Source: Parascardovia denticolens DSM 10105 = JCM 12538 | Lineage (GTDB): Bacteria > Actinomycetota > Actinomycetes > Actinomycetales > Bifidobacteriaceae | NCBI RefSeq assembly: GCF_001042675.1 | Contig: NZ_AP012333.1 | Location: forward strand, 1,240,001 to 1,304,000 | DNA length: 64,000 nucleotides | Direction: 5' to 3' | In this document: positions 20,069 through 28,307 of the stretch, piece after piece | How the letters are laid out: the number at the start of each line of letters is the position of its first letter | How positions within the stretch are numbered: position 1 is the stretch's first letter | Notes under the pieces: model-generated | Seen by the model: only the letters and a program-made list of their open reading frames with translations | Databases searched by the model: none | Told to the model about the DNA's origin: nothing | Position numbers and translations under genes: made by a program

Positions 20069-21607
20069 TCAGTCGGCCAGCCAAGGGGTCCGCAGGGACT
20101 TCCAGATGGGGCCGCCCCACTTGTCTTCCAAAGCGGCTTCCAAAGCGGCGGCCGGCTTGTACATGACATCATCCTGCATCTGGTGGGATATGAACTGGAA
20201 GCCGACAGGCAGACCATCATCACTCAGACCGCAAGGAATGGACATGGCCGGGACCCCAGCCAAGTTGGCCGGGATGGTGGCGATATCGTTGACGTACATC
20301 TCCAGAGGATTGTCCATCTTCTCGCCGAACTTGAAGGCTGTGGAGGGGGAAGTCGGGGAAACCAACACATCCACCTGGTCGAAGGCCTTCTTGAAGTCGT
20401 CGATGATGAGGGTGCGGACCTTCTGGGCCGAGCCGTACCAAGCGTCGTAGTAGCCGGCGGACAAGGCGTAGGTGCCCAGGATGATGCGGCGCTTGACTTC
20501 GTCGCCGAAACCGGCCTCGCGGGTGTAAGCCATCATGTTGGCCGAAGTCTGACGGACGTCATCCGGGGGCATGACGCGCAAACCGTAACGCATGCCGTCG
20601 TAGCGGGCCAGGTTGGAGGAGACCTCGGAAGGCATGATCACATAGTAGGCGGCCAAAGCGTATTCGGCGTGAGGCAGGGAGACTTCGGTCACCTCGGCTC
20701 CCATGGCGCGCAACTCATCCACGGCCTCGTTGAAGCGGGCTTCCACGCCAGGCTGGAAGCCGCCTCCGCCCAGCTCCTTGACCAGGCCGATGCGCATGCC
20801 GGTCAGGTCGCGCCTGCGGCCTTCGGCGGCTTGAGCGGACAAGGCGGGAACGGGTCGAGGGATGGAGGTGGAATCCTTGGGATCATAGCCTCCGATGACT
20901 TCCTGCAAGAGGGCCGCGTCCATGACCGTGCGGGTCACAGGACCGATCTGGTCCAAAGAAGAGGCCATGGCGATGGCTCCGAAACGGGAGACCCCGCCAT
21001 AAGTGGGCTTGACTCCCACGGTTCCGGTCAAGGCGCCCGGCTGGCGGATGGAACCGCCGGTATCGGTCCCCAAGGCGAGAGGGGCTTCGAAAGCGCCGAC
21101 AGCGGCGGCCGAACCACCGCCGGAGCCGCCGGGGACCCTGTCCGTATCCCACGGATTCTTGGTCGGGCCGAAAGCCGAATACTCAGTGGAAGACCCTTGG
21201 GCGAATTCATCCAAATTGGTCTTGCCCAAGATCGGCATGCCGGCCTTCTTCAGCTTCTCGATGACGGTGGCGTCGTAAGGGGGCACCCAACCTTTGAGGA
21301 TCTTGGAGGCGGCGGTGGTCTCAATGCCTTGGGTGACGATCATGTCCTTGATGGCGATGGGGACGCCGGTCAAAGGGGCCAGGTCCTCCCCAGCCGCGCG
21401 ACGCTTGTCGGCGGCGTCAGCCTGCCCATAGGCCTGCTCCTTGCTGACCGTGAGGAAGGCGTGAATATCGCCTTCGGCGGCTTCGATCACATCGAAATGA
21501 GCGTCGACCAGTTCCCGGGAAGACACTTCGCCCGCAGCCAGTTTGTCCGCCATCTGGCTGGCGGAAAGCTGGACCAATTCCTTACGCTCTTGTGCGCTGA
21601 AAGTCAT
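20069..21607 (-). CDS. gatA: Aspartyl/glutamyl-tRNA amidotransferase subunit A
   Basis: Amidase-signature subunit that releases ammonia from glutamine for the GatCAB complex. The Ser-Ser-Lys catalytic system is visible: Lys in [10 protein letters not shown] and the two serines in the Gly/Ser-rich [11 protein letters not shown]...[10 protein letters not shown] region. The 512 residues are the usual length. It lies 21 bases downstream of gatC and 73 bases upstream of gatB. Confidence 0.97.
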   Translation of the reverse strand: MTFSAQERKELVQLSASQMADKLAAGEVSSRELVDAHFDVIEAAEGDIHAFLTVSKEQAYGQADAADKRRAAGEDLAPLTGVPIAIKDMIVTQGIETTAASKILKGWVPPYDATVIEKLKKAGMPILGKTNLDEFAQGSSTEYSAFGPTKNPWDTDRVPGGSGGGSAAAVGAFEAPLALGTDTGGSIRQPGALTGTVGVKPTYGGVSRFGAIAMASSLDQIGPVTRTVMDAALLQEVIGGYDPKDSTSIPRPVPALSAQAAEGRRRDLTGMRIGLVKELGGGGFQPGVEARFNEAVDELRAMGAEVTEVSLPHAEYALAAYYVIMPSEVSSNLARYDGMRYGLRVMPPDDVRQTSANMMAYTREAGFGDEVKRRIILGTYALSAGYYDAWYGSAQKVRTLIIDDFKKAFDQVDVLVSPTSPSTAFKFGEKMDNPLEMYVNDIATIPANLAGVPAMSIPCGLSDDGLPVGFQFISHQMQDDVMYKPAAALEAALEDKWGGPIWKSLRTPWLAD

Positions 21608-21628
21608 ATCTTTTCCATTCCTTCCCGG

Positions 21629-21922
21629 TTAATCCGCCAAAATCTGGGGAGCGACAAACATGCCGTCTTCCTTGGCCGGGGCGCCGGACAGGGCCTGATC
21701 CTGGGTCAAAGGCTTCGCAGGCTCATCGGGACGCAAATAAGCTTCCAAAGGGACCGGGTTCGCGGTAGGGGGAACGTCTTCGGAAGCCACCTCCTGCACC
21801 TTGGCGATGGAATCGGAAATGACGTTCAATTCGCCTTGGAGGCGTTCCGCTTCTTTGTCGGAGAGAGCGATGCGGGAAAGGTCCGCCAGATGCTCAATCT
21901 CCTGTCGTGTGAATCTAGGCAT
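21629..21922 (-). CDS. gatC: Aspartyl/glutamyl-tRNA amidotransferase subunit C
   Basis: Small subunit (97 residues) that wraps around and stabilises GatA. The N-terminus [20 protein letters not shown] and the central [20 protein letters not shown] are typical. The ATG at 21922 is preferred to one nine bases upstream because a TATAGT box ends seven bases before it, the spacing expected of a leaderless message. The preceding bacteriocin-transporter ATPase gene ends only 18 bases upstream. Confidence 0.95.
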   Translation of the reverse strand: MPRFTRQEIEHLADLSRIALSDKEAERLQGELNVISDSIAKVQEVASEDVPPTANPVPLEAYLRPDEPAKPLTQDQALSGAPAKEDGMFVAPQILAD

Positions 21923-21929
21923 AGACCCC

Positions 21930-21935
21930 ACTATA
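21930..21935 (-). promoter_or_regulatory. Candidate leaderless gatC promoter (-10 box)
   Basis: TATAGT on the minus strand lies in the 18-base gap between the ATPase stop codon and the gatC ATG. Transcription would start at or next to the A of the ATG. The -35 region, inside the ATPase gene, is poor. Confidence 0.5.
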
Positions 21936-21940
21936 GAAGT

Positions 21941-22609
21941 TCAGCCTGACTTGCTCACATCATAGCAGTAGTCGCATCGGGACATCAGCCTGTCGTCATG
22001 CGTGGCGATGAAAACGATGCCTCCACGACGCGCGTGATCGACCAAGAGATCCGTCACCAGTCCCCGATTCGCCGCGTCCAAAGAGGCGGTCGGCTCATCG
22101 GCGAAAATAATCTCCGCCCTCTTCCACAAGGCGCGAGCGATCCCCAACCTCTGTTTCTCTCCCCCGGAAAGAACGGCGGCTTTATCCCTCAAACGCCCTT
22201 CCAAATGGACCATCCGCAGAATCTCATTGATCCTTTTATCTTGATTCTCTCTTTTCTTCGCGGAAACCTGGAACTTCCACGGCTGATGGGTCAAAGTGAT
22301 GTTGAATTCCACGGTCTCGTCTTCGATGATTCCATAATCTTGATAAATGAAAGCGCAGTCATTTTTCCATAATTTCCTCCGGGAGCCATCGGTCATCCTG
22401 GTGGCGTCCCGACCGTCGAAGCTTATGCTTCCCGAGCTGGGGTCAATGAGCCGCCCGATGATGTTCAGCAAAGTCGTTTTGCCACAGCCAGAAGGCCCGA
22501 TCAGCCCCACCACCTCCCCCGCGGAGGCCTTGAAGGACACGTCATGGAAAAGCAGCCTTGGCCCCACTCTGTATCCGATATTTTGCAAAGTTATCTCTTT
22601 GATGTCCAT
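21941..22609 (-). CDS. ABC transporter ATPase of the lactococcin-972 type export/immunity cassette
   Basis: A 222-residue ATPase with Walker A GPSGCGKTT, signature LSGGEKQRLGIARAL, Walker B IIFADEPTASLD and the switch histidine in FIATHDDR. It resembles the MacB/LolD-like ATPases that accompany lactococcin-972 bacteriocins. Its partner is the large membrane protein immediately upstream (20-base gap), together making an exporter or immunity pump. The order bacteriocin, membrane protein, ATPase matches the known cassettes. Substrate assignment follows from context. Confidence 0.88.
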   Translation of the reverse strand: MDIKEITLQNIGYRVGPRLLFHDVSFKASAGEVVGLIGPSGCGKTTLLNIIGRLIDPSSGSISFDGRDATRMTDGSRRKLWKNDCAFIYQDYGIIEDETVEFNITLTHQPWKFQVSAKKRENQDKRINEILRMVHLEGRLRDKAAVLSGGEKQRLGIARALWKRAEIIFADEPTASLDAANRGLVTDLLVDHARRGGIVFIATHDDRLMSRCDYCYDVSKSG

Positions 22610-22629
22610 GAAAGTCCGACCTTTCTATC

Positions 22630-24618
22630 CTATTCACGGTGAATCATAGCCGCAAAAGCCTGCCGCGCATGGAAAAACGCGAAACCGCATTCCAATCCGA
22701 TGAAAGCCAATAAAATCATCACGACCGTCAAAACGGGGTGAGAGACAGCCTGCCACTCGTGGGCGAAAAGAAGCTGGGAAAGGGTGAGGCTCCCCGCGAT
22801 GATGAAGACTGCTTGCAGGAGATAGGAGGAGATGATGCTCAAGTATGGCTCCCCGGACGTATGTCTGACGAATATCCATCGACGCTTGCGGATCATCCAT
22901 AGCCTGCTGGATATGGCCGCGCAGAGTATGATCGCCATGCAAGCAGTGATGACGAGAATGAAGTCAAGGTAGACTTCATATTCCATGATCTGAGAAGCCA
23001 GAACGGCGTCATCGACAATGGAATTGATGGCGTAAACAGCCTGCTGAGCGTTCTCTTGATGCAGGGCCTCTTCGACACCATCAGGCTGCGTGAAGAAAAG
23101 ATTACCCGTCGTCATGGCCGGATAAAGGAATTGATCGGGATTGAGCGCCTTCAAATCCTTCACCAGGATGATCAAAGGCTTGTGGACCAAGGAGAAAGTT
23201 CCGACTCCGCCGGTCGCTAGGAGGACCGGGATGGAAGCATGAGATCCCTGACAGGGGGAATAAAGCATGTCGGTCATGGACTTGGTGGAACCCTTCGCAA
23301 GCCAGAGATCATCGTATTGTCGGATTTTCCCAGCCAGAGCGGGGTCGATCATCGAAGGCTGAACCTTGCACAATGACTTTTCCTGAATATGGAGACTGGT
23401 CAAAAAGGTCGGATTCATTACGGCGATGCTGTCATAAGGAGCCATAAGACCTGCGTCTATAGTCCCGCGGCTGTTCTGCGCGATGCTATTCGCAGCGGAA
23501 TAAGACAAAGCGGCTTGCCGCTTGCCTTCCATCCGATAGGCCACACGGACGAGTTTCCGAGCATACGAATCCTCCGTTTTCTCGGAAGGGTCAATCTGGA
23601 GGTTCACCGCATGGGATATCTGTCTCCAGCGCGACACGGACCCAAGCTGCTGCCTTGCGACGCCGAAGTTCGCTAAGGCCGTGGGGAAAACAGATACGAC
23701 GACGATGGTGGATAAGACTTTGATCACGATAGAGCCAACCAGGGAGGCCCTGGGGGCTCCTTCGCGGATGGCGATTTGATGGGTGGAAGGAAAAATCACC
23801 ACCGTACTGATACTGATGAAAAAGGCCGGGAGAAGGAGAAGACCGAGAAAGAAAATCAGGAGATATTTGATGACGAAGCCAAAAAGATAGAATTTGTGGA
23901 GGATACTTAGAATAAGACAAGACAAGAGGAGAAGAAGAAGGAGCTGCAAAGACGAATAACGGAGAAACTCGTAGACACTTTGGGCAGCGATTTCCGCCTT
24001 TCCTAGACCGCTTTGGGTTTTGATCCTGACACTCGGCATTTTTTCAGCAAGAAAAGCCCAGACGAGGGAAACGATGAAAAGCAAGGCTGCCACGGCGAGA
24101 AAGGGAATGGTGGAATGCGAGCGCCACATATATGCCAATAAATGGTCATTCTTCTGCATATTCTCTTCGATCGTCACGCCCTGTCCTCTGAGGAAACGCG
24201 AAAAAGAGAAACACTGGTTCGAATCGTGAAAGAGATAGGTTCCGGAGAGATTTAAGGCTTTTATCTCGCTCGCTGGCAGATAACGCCCTTTCATCCCCCT
24301 CCGATACCACGATACGGGGCAGTCCCCTGACGCGCATCGCTTGGGTTTTTGACCGAAATAATAGAGGTTTTTGACGTGAATCACATCCGTCGTATCTGGT
24401 TTGACCAGAACCGGAGTTATCCGGGATTCACGGGCCCATTCGTCTATGTTTTCGATCAGCTGCCGTTTCGGGGAAGAAGATGAGGAGACATTAACATTGA
24501 TTGCATAAGAATAACCCTCAGGGAAATCCTGATCGATCTCGCCCACGGTCACATCGACTAAGACAGCGCAGACAAGCATAATGATGCACAGGGCTATTTG
24601 GGTGACTTTTTTAAGCAT
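22630..24618 (-). CDS. Bacteriocin-associated integral membrane protein (lactococcin-972 cassette permease)
   Basis: A 662-residue membrane protein with one N-terminal helix (LKKVTQIALCIIMLVCAVLVDV), a large outer domain, three helices around residues 175-280, a second outer domain of about 230 residues, and three to four C-terminal helices. This 1+3+outer domain+3/4 pattern matches the bacteriocin-associated membrane protein family (DUF1430-like) with FtsX/MacB-like topology. The ATG at 24618 follows AGGACGGAT; the frame continues to a GTG at 24666 without a comparable site. GC content looks lower than in the neighbouring gat genes, suggesting acquisition. Confidence 0.82.
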   Translation of the reverse strand: MLKKVTQIALCIIMLVCAVLVDVTVGEIDQDFPEGYSYAINVNVSSSSSPKRQLIENIDEWARESRITPVLVKPDTTDVIHVKNLYYFGQKPKRCASGDCPVSWYRRGMKGRYLPASEIKALNLSGTYLFHDSNQCFSFSRFLRGQGVTIEENMQKNDHLLAYMWRSHSTIPFLAVAALLFIVSLVWAFLAEKMPSVRIKTQSGLGKAEIAAQSVYEFLRYSSLQLLLLLLLSCLILSILHKFYLFGFVIKYLLIFFLGLLLLPAFFISISTVVIFPSTHQIAIREGAPRASLVGSIVIKVLSTIVVVSVFPTALANFGVARQQLGSVSRWRQISHAVNLQIDPSEKTEDSYARKLVRVAYRMEGKRQAALSYSAANSIAQNSRGTIDAGLMAPYDSIAVMNPTFLTSLHIQEKSLCKVQPSMIDPALAGKIRQYDDLWLAKGSTKSMTDMLYSPCQGSHASIPVLLATGGVGTFSLVHKPLIILVKDLKALNPDQFLYPAMTTGNLFFTQPDGVEEALHQENAQQAVYAINSIVDDAVLASQIMEYEVYLDFILVITACMAIILCAAISSRLWMIRKRRWIFVRHTSGEPYLSIISSYLLQAVFIIAGSLTLSQLLFAHEWQAVSHPVLTVVMILLAFIGLECGFAFFHARQAFAAMIHRE

Positions 24619-24760
24619 ATCCGTCCTAAATCTTCCTAGCTGCTTCTCAAGTCCAGCCGAACTCACCAGCTTTATATCGTGCTATCTGTCGGTTTCCTAC
24701 TACTTGAATATCATAACCAATAACCGAATACGTTAAAAACAAGCCGTAGCGGACACGCAT

Positions 24761-24820
24761 AAGTTGCGATGGTGCTATCCATACGTTTTACAACTGATAT
24801 GGATAGCACCATCGCAACTT
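24761..24820. promoter_or_regulatory. Perfect 23-bp inverted repeat between bacteriocin and permease genes
   Basis: Arm 24761-24783 (starting AAGTTGCGATGG) is exactly complementary to 24798-24820, with a 14-base loop. There is no T-run on either side, so it is not a standard Rho-independent terminator. It lies after the precursor stop and about 140 bases before the permease start, where it could stabilise the precursor mRNA or limit read-through. Confidence 0.85.
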
Positions 24821-24873
24821 ACCCGCTTTGTTCAGAACTATCAAATTAATATCCCTGTTAACCGAGCACAGTT

Positions 24874-25224
24874 TTACCGCACTCTGTAGTAATAGCTGGG
24901 AGTACCATCAAATGCCCAAATCTCAGCTGTTGACCATGAACCTTTTGCCGCATATGGAGTGACTAGCTGCTTATTCCTCGATTTAACTGTCGAAGCGTGG
25001 GCCCAGCTCGGATGCCAATAATTCGACCATGCTTTTATCTGTAGCGCATGTCCATATTGCCAAGTTCCGCCCTCTGCCGGATGCGTCTCCGCAGCGCAAG
25101 CCATTCCCGCTGGGAAAGCTAACATAGTCAACGCAATAACCGACACAATAACTTTGTTCCCATCATTCGCTCCTTTGCAAACACTGTATATGACGAGTAA
25201 GAAGAGCGGTACTACTGTTGACAT
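24874..25224 (-). CDS. Lactococcin-972 family bacteriocin precursor (start codon uncertain)
   Basis: The C-terminal 71 residues after the predicted cleavage site ACAA/E start ETHPAEGGTWQYGHALQIK and end PSYYYRVR. They match lactococcin 972 in size (66 residues in the mature model), the GTWQ(Y/H)G start, aromatic SNYWHPSW-HASTV motif and YYY end. The signal helix VIVSVIALTMLAFPAGMA precedes it. The best ribosome site (AAAGGAG, 25176-25170) points to ATGs at 25166 and 25163, but these are out of frame by one base; one extra G in GGGAAC would give MGNKVIVSVIAL. The coordinates given use the first ATG that is in frame. Lactococcin 972 binds lipid II and blocks septum formation in lactococci; the target here is unknown. 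Confidence 0.78.
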   Translation of the reverse strand: MSTVVPLFLLVIYSVCKGANDGNKVIVSVIALTMLAFPAGMACAAETHPAEGGTWQYGHALQIKAWSNYWHPSWAHASTVKSRNKQLVTPYAAKGSWSTAEIWAFDGTPSYYYRVR

Positions 25225-25413
25225 ACCACTGTCTGACCATATCTTCTTATCTGTCAGTATATCACAGATATACACATCGGCTCATATATAAATCGCCTTT
25301 ATATTATCCTCCTCAGATAAACTCCCCCATTTTTATCCGTTTTTCACTTCTTCTCCCTTTTCACTTCTCCGCCCACCTGTAAGCTCGAGCTCAATCCGAG
25401 GCTTCACCCGTCC

Positions 25414-26157
25414 TTAGCCGTGCTGCATCATCCAAGCATGCATGGAAACCGCGGCTGCGGCGCCAGCATTGAGAGAGCGGACAGAGCCATACTGAGTGAT
25501 GTAGACCACGTCATCCGCTATGCCCAGAGCCTTCCGAGTCAAGCCAGGTCCCTCGGCCCCGAAAAGCAGGACGCACCGTTCGGGGAAACGGTAGGTCTCG
25601 ATGGGGACCGCTCCGGGAACGATGTCCAAGGCGACGATGCGAGTGTGGATAGGTTGAGCTTTGTTACCCTCTTTACCCTCTTTGGCCGCGGCCTCTTGGG
25701 ACTCCTTCCGATCGCGAGCGCGGATGTCCGCCACGAATTCATCGATGGACGGATGGTAGTCGATGGTCTGGTAAAGCTCGGTCATAAGGGAGCCTTTGCG
25801 GTTCCACTTATGCGGGCCGATGATGTGCACTCGTTTGGCGGTGAAGGCGTTGGCCGTGCGGACCATGGAACCGATGTTGAAGTCGTGGGTCCAGTTTTCA
25901 ATGGCGACTTCAAAGGAATGCCTCCCGCGGCTATCCAGGTCGGCCTTGATGGCCTCCACAGTCCAGTAACGGTAGCGGTCCATAACGTTACGGCTGTCGC
26001 CTTGGTCCAGAAGCTCCGGGTCAAATCGTGGGTCTTGCGCGGGGTCCGGCCGCGGCTGATCCGGGTGCTCCCGCTCCCACGGCCCGACGCCGATCGGCCG
26101 CAACTGGGGGTCTCCCGCGGCCATCACTCGTTTGGTGTATTCGCTTGGTTCGTACAT
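25414..26157 (-). CDS. SpoU/TrmH-family RNA methyltransferase
   Basis: A 247-residue S-adenosylmethionine-dependent 2'-O-methyltransferase with the trefoil-knot (SPOUT) C-terminal fold. Three motifs are visible: motif 1 HDFNIGSMVRTANAF, motif 2 CVLLFGAEGPGLT and motif 3 YGSVRSLNAGAAAAVSMH, which builds the cofactor-binding knot. The N-terminal 75 residues are Pro/Asp-rich with no recognisable RNA-binding domain. A Lys/Glu-rich insertion (KESQEAAAKEGKEGNKAQ) sits between motifs 1 and 2. The target nucleotide cannot be deduced. Confidence 0.9.
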   Translation of the reverse strand: MYEPSEYTKRVMAAGDPQLRPIGVGPWEREHPDQPRPDPAQDPRFDPELLDQGDSRNVMDRYRYWTVEAIKADLDSRGRHSFEVAIENWTHDFNIGSMVRTANAFTAKRVHIIGPHKWNRKGSLMTELYQTIDYHPSIDEFVADIRARDRKESQEAAAKEGKEGNKAQPIHTRIVALDIVPGAVPIETYRFPERCVLLFGAEGPGLTRKALGIADDVVYITQYGSVRSLNAGAAAAVSMHAWMMQHG

Positions 26158-26214
26158 ATGCTTTGACTGCCTTGACTGGCTGACCTTGTTGTTCTTGTTA
26201 TCCCTGCTATCGTT

Positions 26215-26289
26215 GCCTTGGGAAACCTGTCTGCGGAAAACGTATCTTGGGAAAACTTATCCTCCGCAAACTTATCCTCGGAAAAGAGG
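26215..26289. repeat. 15-bp tandem repeat, five degenerate units
   Basis: Units TCTGCGGAAAACGTA, TCTTGGGAAAACTTA, TCCTCCGCAAACTTA and TCCTCGGAAAAGAGG follow each other exactly every 15 bases from 26230, with a weaker unit before. The array fills the gap after the phosphoribosyltransferase-like gene and overlaps its last codons. An open frame across it spells a pentapeptide-like pattern (EDKFA, EDKFS, QDTFS), probably a by-product. Confidence 0.75.
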
Positions 26290-27021
26290 CAGGAAAGGAA
26301 GGTCCTGTTTTTCCTGGGAAAGCGGGTTGACAAGGGTGATGGTCATTTCCTGATCCTGCCCCTCGTCGATATTCAAATCCAAACCCATATCTGTGCCTGA
26401 GCCCACATCCGTAGCCGTATCCGTGGACCCCCCGGCGGCCAAGCCCTTCCCCAATGAGCCAACGAGGGAAGTGATCGCCAGCAGCTCGGCGCCTTCGTTC
26501 TGCAGGATGCTGAAGTCCAGATTGAGTTCATTGCCATGGCGAAGGGTGACCAAAGACGAGGTCTGCACGAAGGATTTCTCCGACAACCAAGCGTCCACCA
26601 AAATGACCTTCTTCCCCTTGATCGACGGCCCTTTGATGGACGGATAGACGAAATCCATCAGGAAACCGTCCAAGTCCTCTCCCCGGGAAGCGGCCGCATG
26701 CATGATGGCGCAGACCAGGGGTATGGCGGCTGCGGTCAATGCGCCGACGGCGGTGAAGTCACCGATGACAAAGCCTTTTTCCTCCAGGTTGTCCAACATG
26801 ACGTGGCCGCAGAGCTGGGCGCCATCGTGGTCATAGGTCACCTTGGTCAATTCGCTGAAAGGCTTGCCCTCGATGTCCGCTCTCACCATTTTTTCCAAGC
26901 GCCTGCGGGGATCAAGCATATCGACCGGCAACCGGGAGATCTCCCGTTCTAACTCCTGGCGGGCCTGGGCCGGGCCCGTGGCCTTGAAACCGTCTTGGCT
27001 GATATTCCGTTCCTGTGTCAT
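26272..27021 (-). CDS. Phosphoribosyltransferase-like protein
   Basis: A 249-residue cytoplasmic protein. Residues about 75-170 resemble the orotate phosphoribosyltransferase core: FTAVGALTAAAIPLVCAIMHAA corresponds to the substrate-entry segment, and KGPSIKGKKVILVDAWLSEKS occupies the place of the PRPP loop, where active enzymes normally read VVxDDxxTTG. The second acidic residue and the TTG are absent, so catalytic activity is doubtful. The last 60 residues are Gly/Asp-rich low complexity. The ATG at 27021 was chosen over a TTG at 27078 that lies in the 84-bp repeat element; neither has a strong ribosome site. Confidence 0.6.
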   Translation of the reverse strand: MTQERNISQDGFKATGPAQARQELEREISRLPVDMLDPRRRLEKMVRADIEGKPFSELTKVTYDHDGAQLCGHVMLDNLEEKGFVIGDFTAVGALTAAAIPLVCAIMHAAASRGEDLDGFLMDFVYPSIKGPSIKGKKVILVDAWLSEKSFVQTSSLVTLRHGNELNLDFSILQNEGAELLAITSLVGSLGKGLAAGGSTDTATDVGSGTDMGLDLNIDEGQDQEMTITLVNPLSQEKQDLPFLPLFRG

Positions 27022-27064
27022 ATCCGTTACTTTAGCGGGGCGCTTGCCCAATCTTTCAAAAGAC

Positions 27065-27148
27065 GAAGTGGCACTCAACGCAAGTAGAAAATTGAAAACG
27101 TTGAAATTCCGCCGTTCTCAGAAAACTATCTGCCTTGAGTGCCACTTT
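27065..27148. repeat. 84-bp imperfect palindromic element, copy A
   Basis: It starts GAAGTGGCACTCAACGCAAG and ends CTTGAGTGCCACTTT, so its ends are inverted repeats. It is the same length as copy B at 28308-28391 and aligns without gaps to the reverse complement of B. It covers the last codons of the DUF559-like gene. Confidence 0.85.
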
Positions 27149-28241
27149 CCATTCCCAACCTTCGTCTCTTTTCGTCCTTCCACAGCCTCGTTCGACCATC
27201 GGCGATCTGCGCGACGGTCATCGGACTGCTGAGGAAACCCGTGCTTTCGGCACCAGCCACGGACAGGGCGCTCATCACCTGCATCATAAAGGAGGTACGC
27301 CAGACCGGGTTATCGATCATCTCCTTCTCCGCGATAAAGACCTGCCATCCGTGCGATTGAAGGGAATTGAACCGATTCCAATCTTCGAACCACTGTTCGT
27401 GATGGTGCTTCCCGTTATATTCCACCCCGATCCGCCACTGGGGGTAGGCCAGATCCAGGTAATAGACACGCCCGGTAGGGTCTTCCATGCGGAAATTCAC
27501 GCAAGGCTCCGGTAAGCCATAGCGAAGCATCCACAGGCGAAGCAGCGACTCGCGCGGAGAATCGACGCCTGACCGCATAAGACGCAGGGCTTGCCCGCAC
27601 TTTCGCCGGCCGGCGAACCTTCCGCACGAATCGACGAACTCGGTTAGCGCGTCAAGCGAGGTCTTGGCCAAACCTTCGTCGCGGCAAATCAAGGAATCAC
27701 CCAAAACAACGAGATCCCCGAGGAAACAGGTGGAAGCTAGCTGGCAGAAAGCCGCTTCCGGCGAAGAACAACGGAACTCCCCCACCGAGATCGTCTGCCG
27801 TGACAGGCTTTGGGACAAGCGATGACAGCGAACTCCTTGCAGATTCACTCGCGTCTGACCGGGCGGGACCAGAACATGCTGGAGCGGGAAATCCGCACGA
27901 TCTTTGGAAACGTCGGGCTCGGCAATATGGTCTTCGTAGGTGCGGAGATCGGATAGGCGGTTTTCGGAAACTCGATGCTTGGAAGCACGATTCCCGGAAA
28001 TGCGGTTTTTGAATGCACGGCCCTCGGAAGAATGGCCCTCGTAAGCACGGTCCGGCTTCACGGCAGCCGTATCCAAAAAGCCTACGCCCATAAGACCGAG
28101 CGCACTCTCGTGGCTGAAAATCAAGCGGTTTTTCGTGCGGGCCTGGACCTGCCCGCACCACCGAAAATAATCGTTCTGAACCCGCCACGCCGTAAAACGC
28201 ATAATCTGGCCCGGCAGCGGCGGGTGATAGAGCTCGAACAT
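27126..28241 (-). CDS. DUF559-like putative nuclease-fold protein
   Basis: A 371-residue protein. Its C-terminal third carries YYLDLAYPQWRIGVEYNGKHH followed by WFEDWNRFNSLQSHGWQVFIA, the D...ExxG(K)..H pattern of DUF559/Vsr-like PD-(D/E)XK folds; Asp and Glu of the putative active site are present. The N-terminal half resembles the wing-helix and linker regions of AbiEi-like bifidobacterial proteins, but this is weak. Residues about 60-120 are a degenerate five-residue repeat encoded by a 15-bp DNA repeat. The gene is bounded by two inverted 84-bp elements. A TATAGA box eight bases before the ATG suggests leaderless transcription. Confidence 0.65.
   Translation of the reverse strand: MFELYHPPLPGQIMRFTAWRVQNDYFRWCGQVQARTKNRLIFSHESALGLMGVGFLDTAAVKPDRAYEGHSSEGRAFKNRISGNRASKHRVSENRLSDLRTYEDHIAEPDVSKDRADFPLQHVLVPPGQTRVNLQGVRCHRLSQSLSRQTISVGEFRCSSPEAAFCQLASTCFLGDLVVLGDSLICRDEGLAKTSLDALTEFVDSCGRFAGRRKCGQALRLMRSGVDSPRESLLRLWMLRYGLPEPCVNFRMEDPTGRVYYLDLAYPQWRIGVEYNGKHHHEQWFEDWNRFNSLQSHGWQVFIAEKEMIDNPVWRTSFMMQVMSALSVAGAESTGFLSSPMTVAQIADGRTRLWKDEKRRRLGMESGTQGR
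27886..28050. repeat. 15-bp tandem repeat within the DUF559-like gene, about eleven units
   Basis: Units such as TTTTCGGAAACTCGA, TGCTTGGAAGCACGA, TTCCCGGAAATGCGG and CCCTCGGAAGAATGG run every 15 bases without a gap. In frame on the minus strand they give five-residue steps (EGRAF, KNRIS, GNRAS, KHRVS, ENRLS). The consensus resembles the array at 26215-26289. Confidence 0.85.
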
Positions 28242-28307
28242 AAATCGAGTCTATAAGGCGGGCGGCGGAAGCGCCAGTGGAAAATTTAAAATGTGGATAA
28301 GTGAGAC

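Noticed and set aside
20183-21949. Long plus-strand open frame opposite gatA and gatC
   Set aside because: Antisense shadow; gatA and gatC are unambiguous on the other strand.
26124-26333. Small open frame with a pentapeptide-like pattern (EDKFA, EDKFS, QDTFS)
   Set aside because: It is produced by the 15-bp tandem repeat, lacks a ribosome site and overlaps the ends of two better-supported genes; treated as repeat, not gene.
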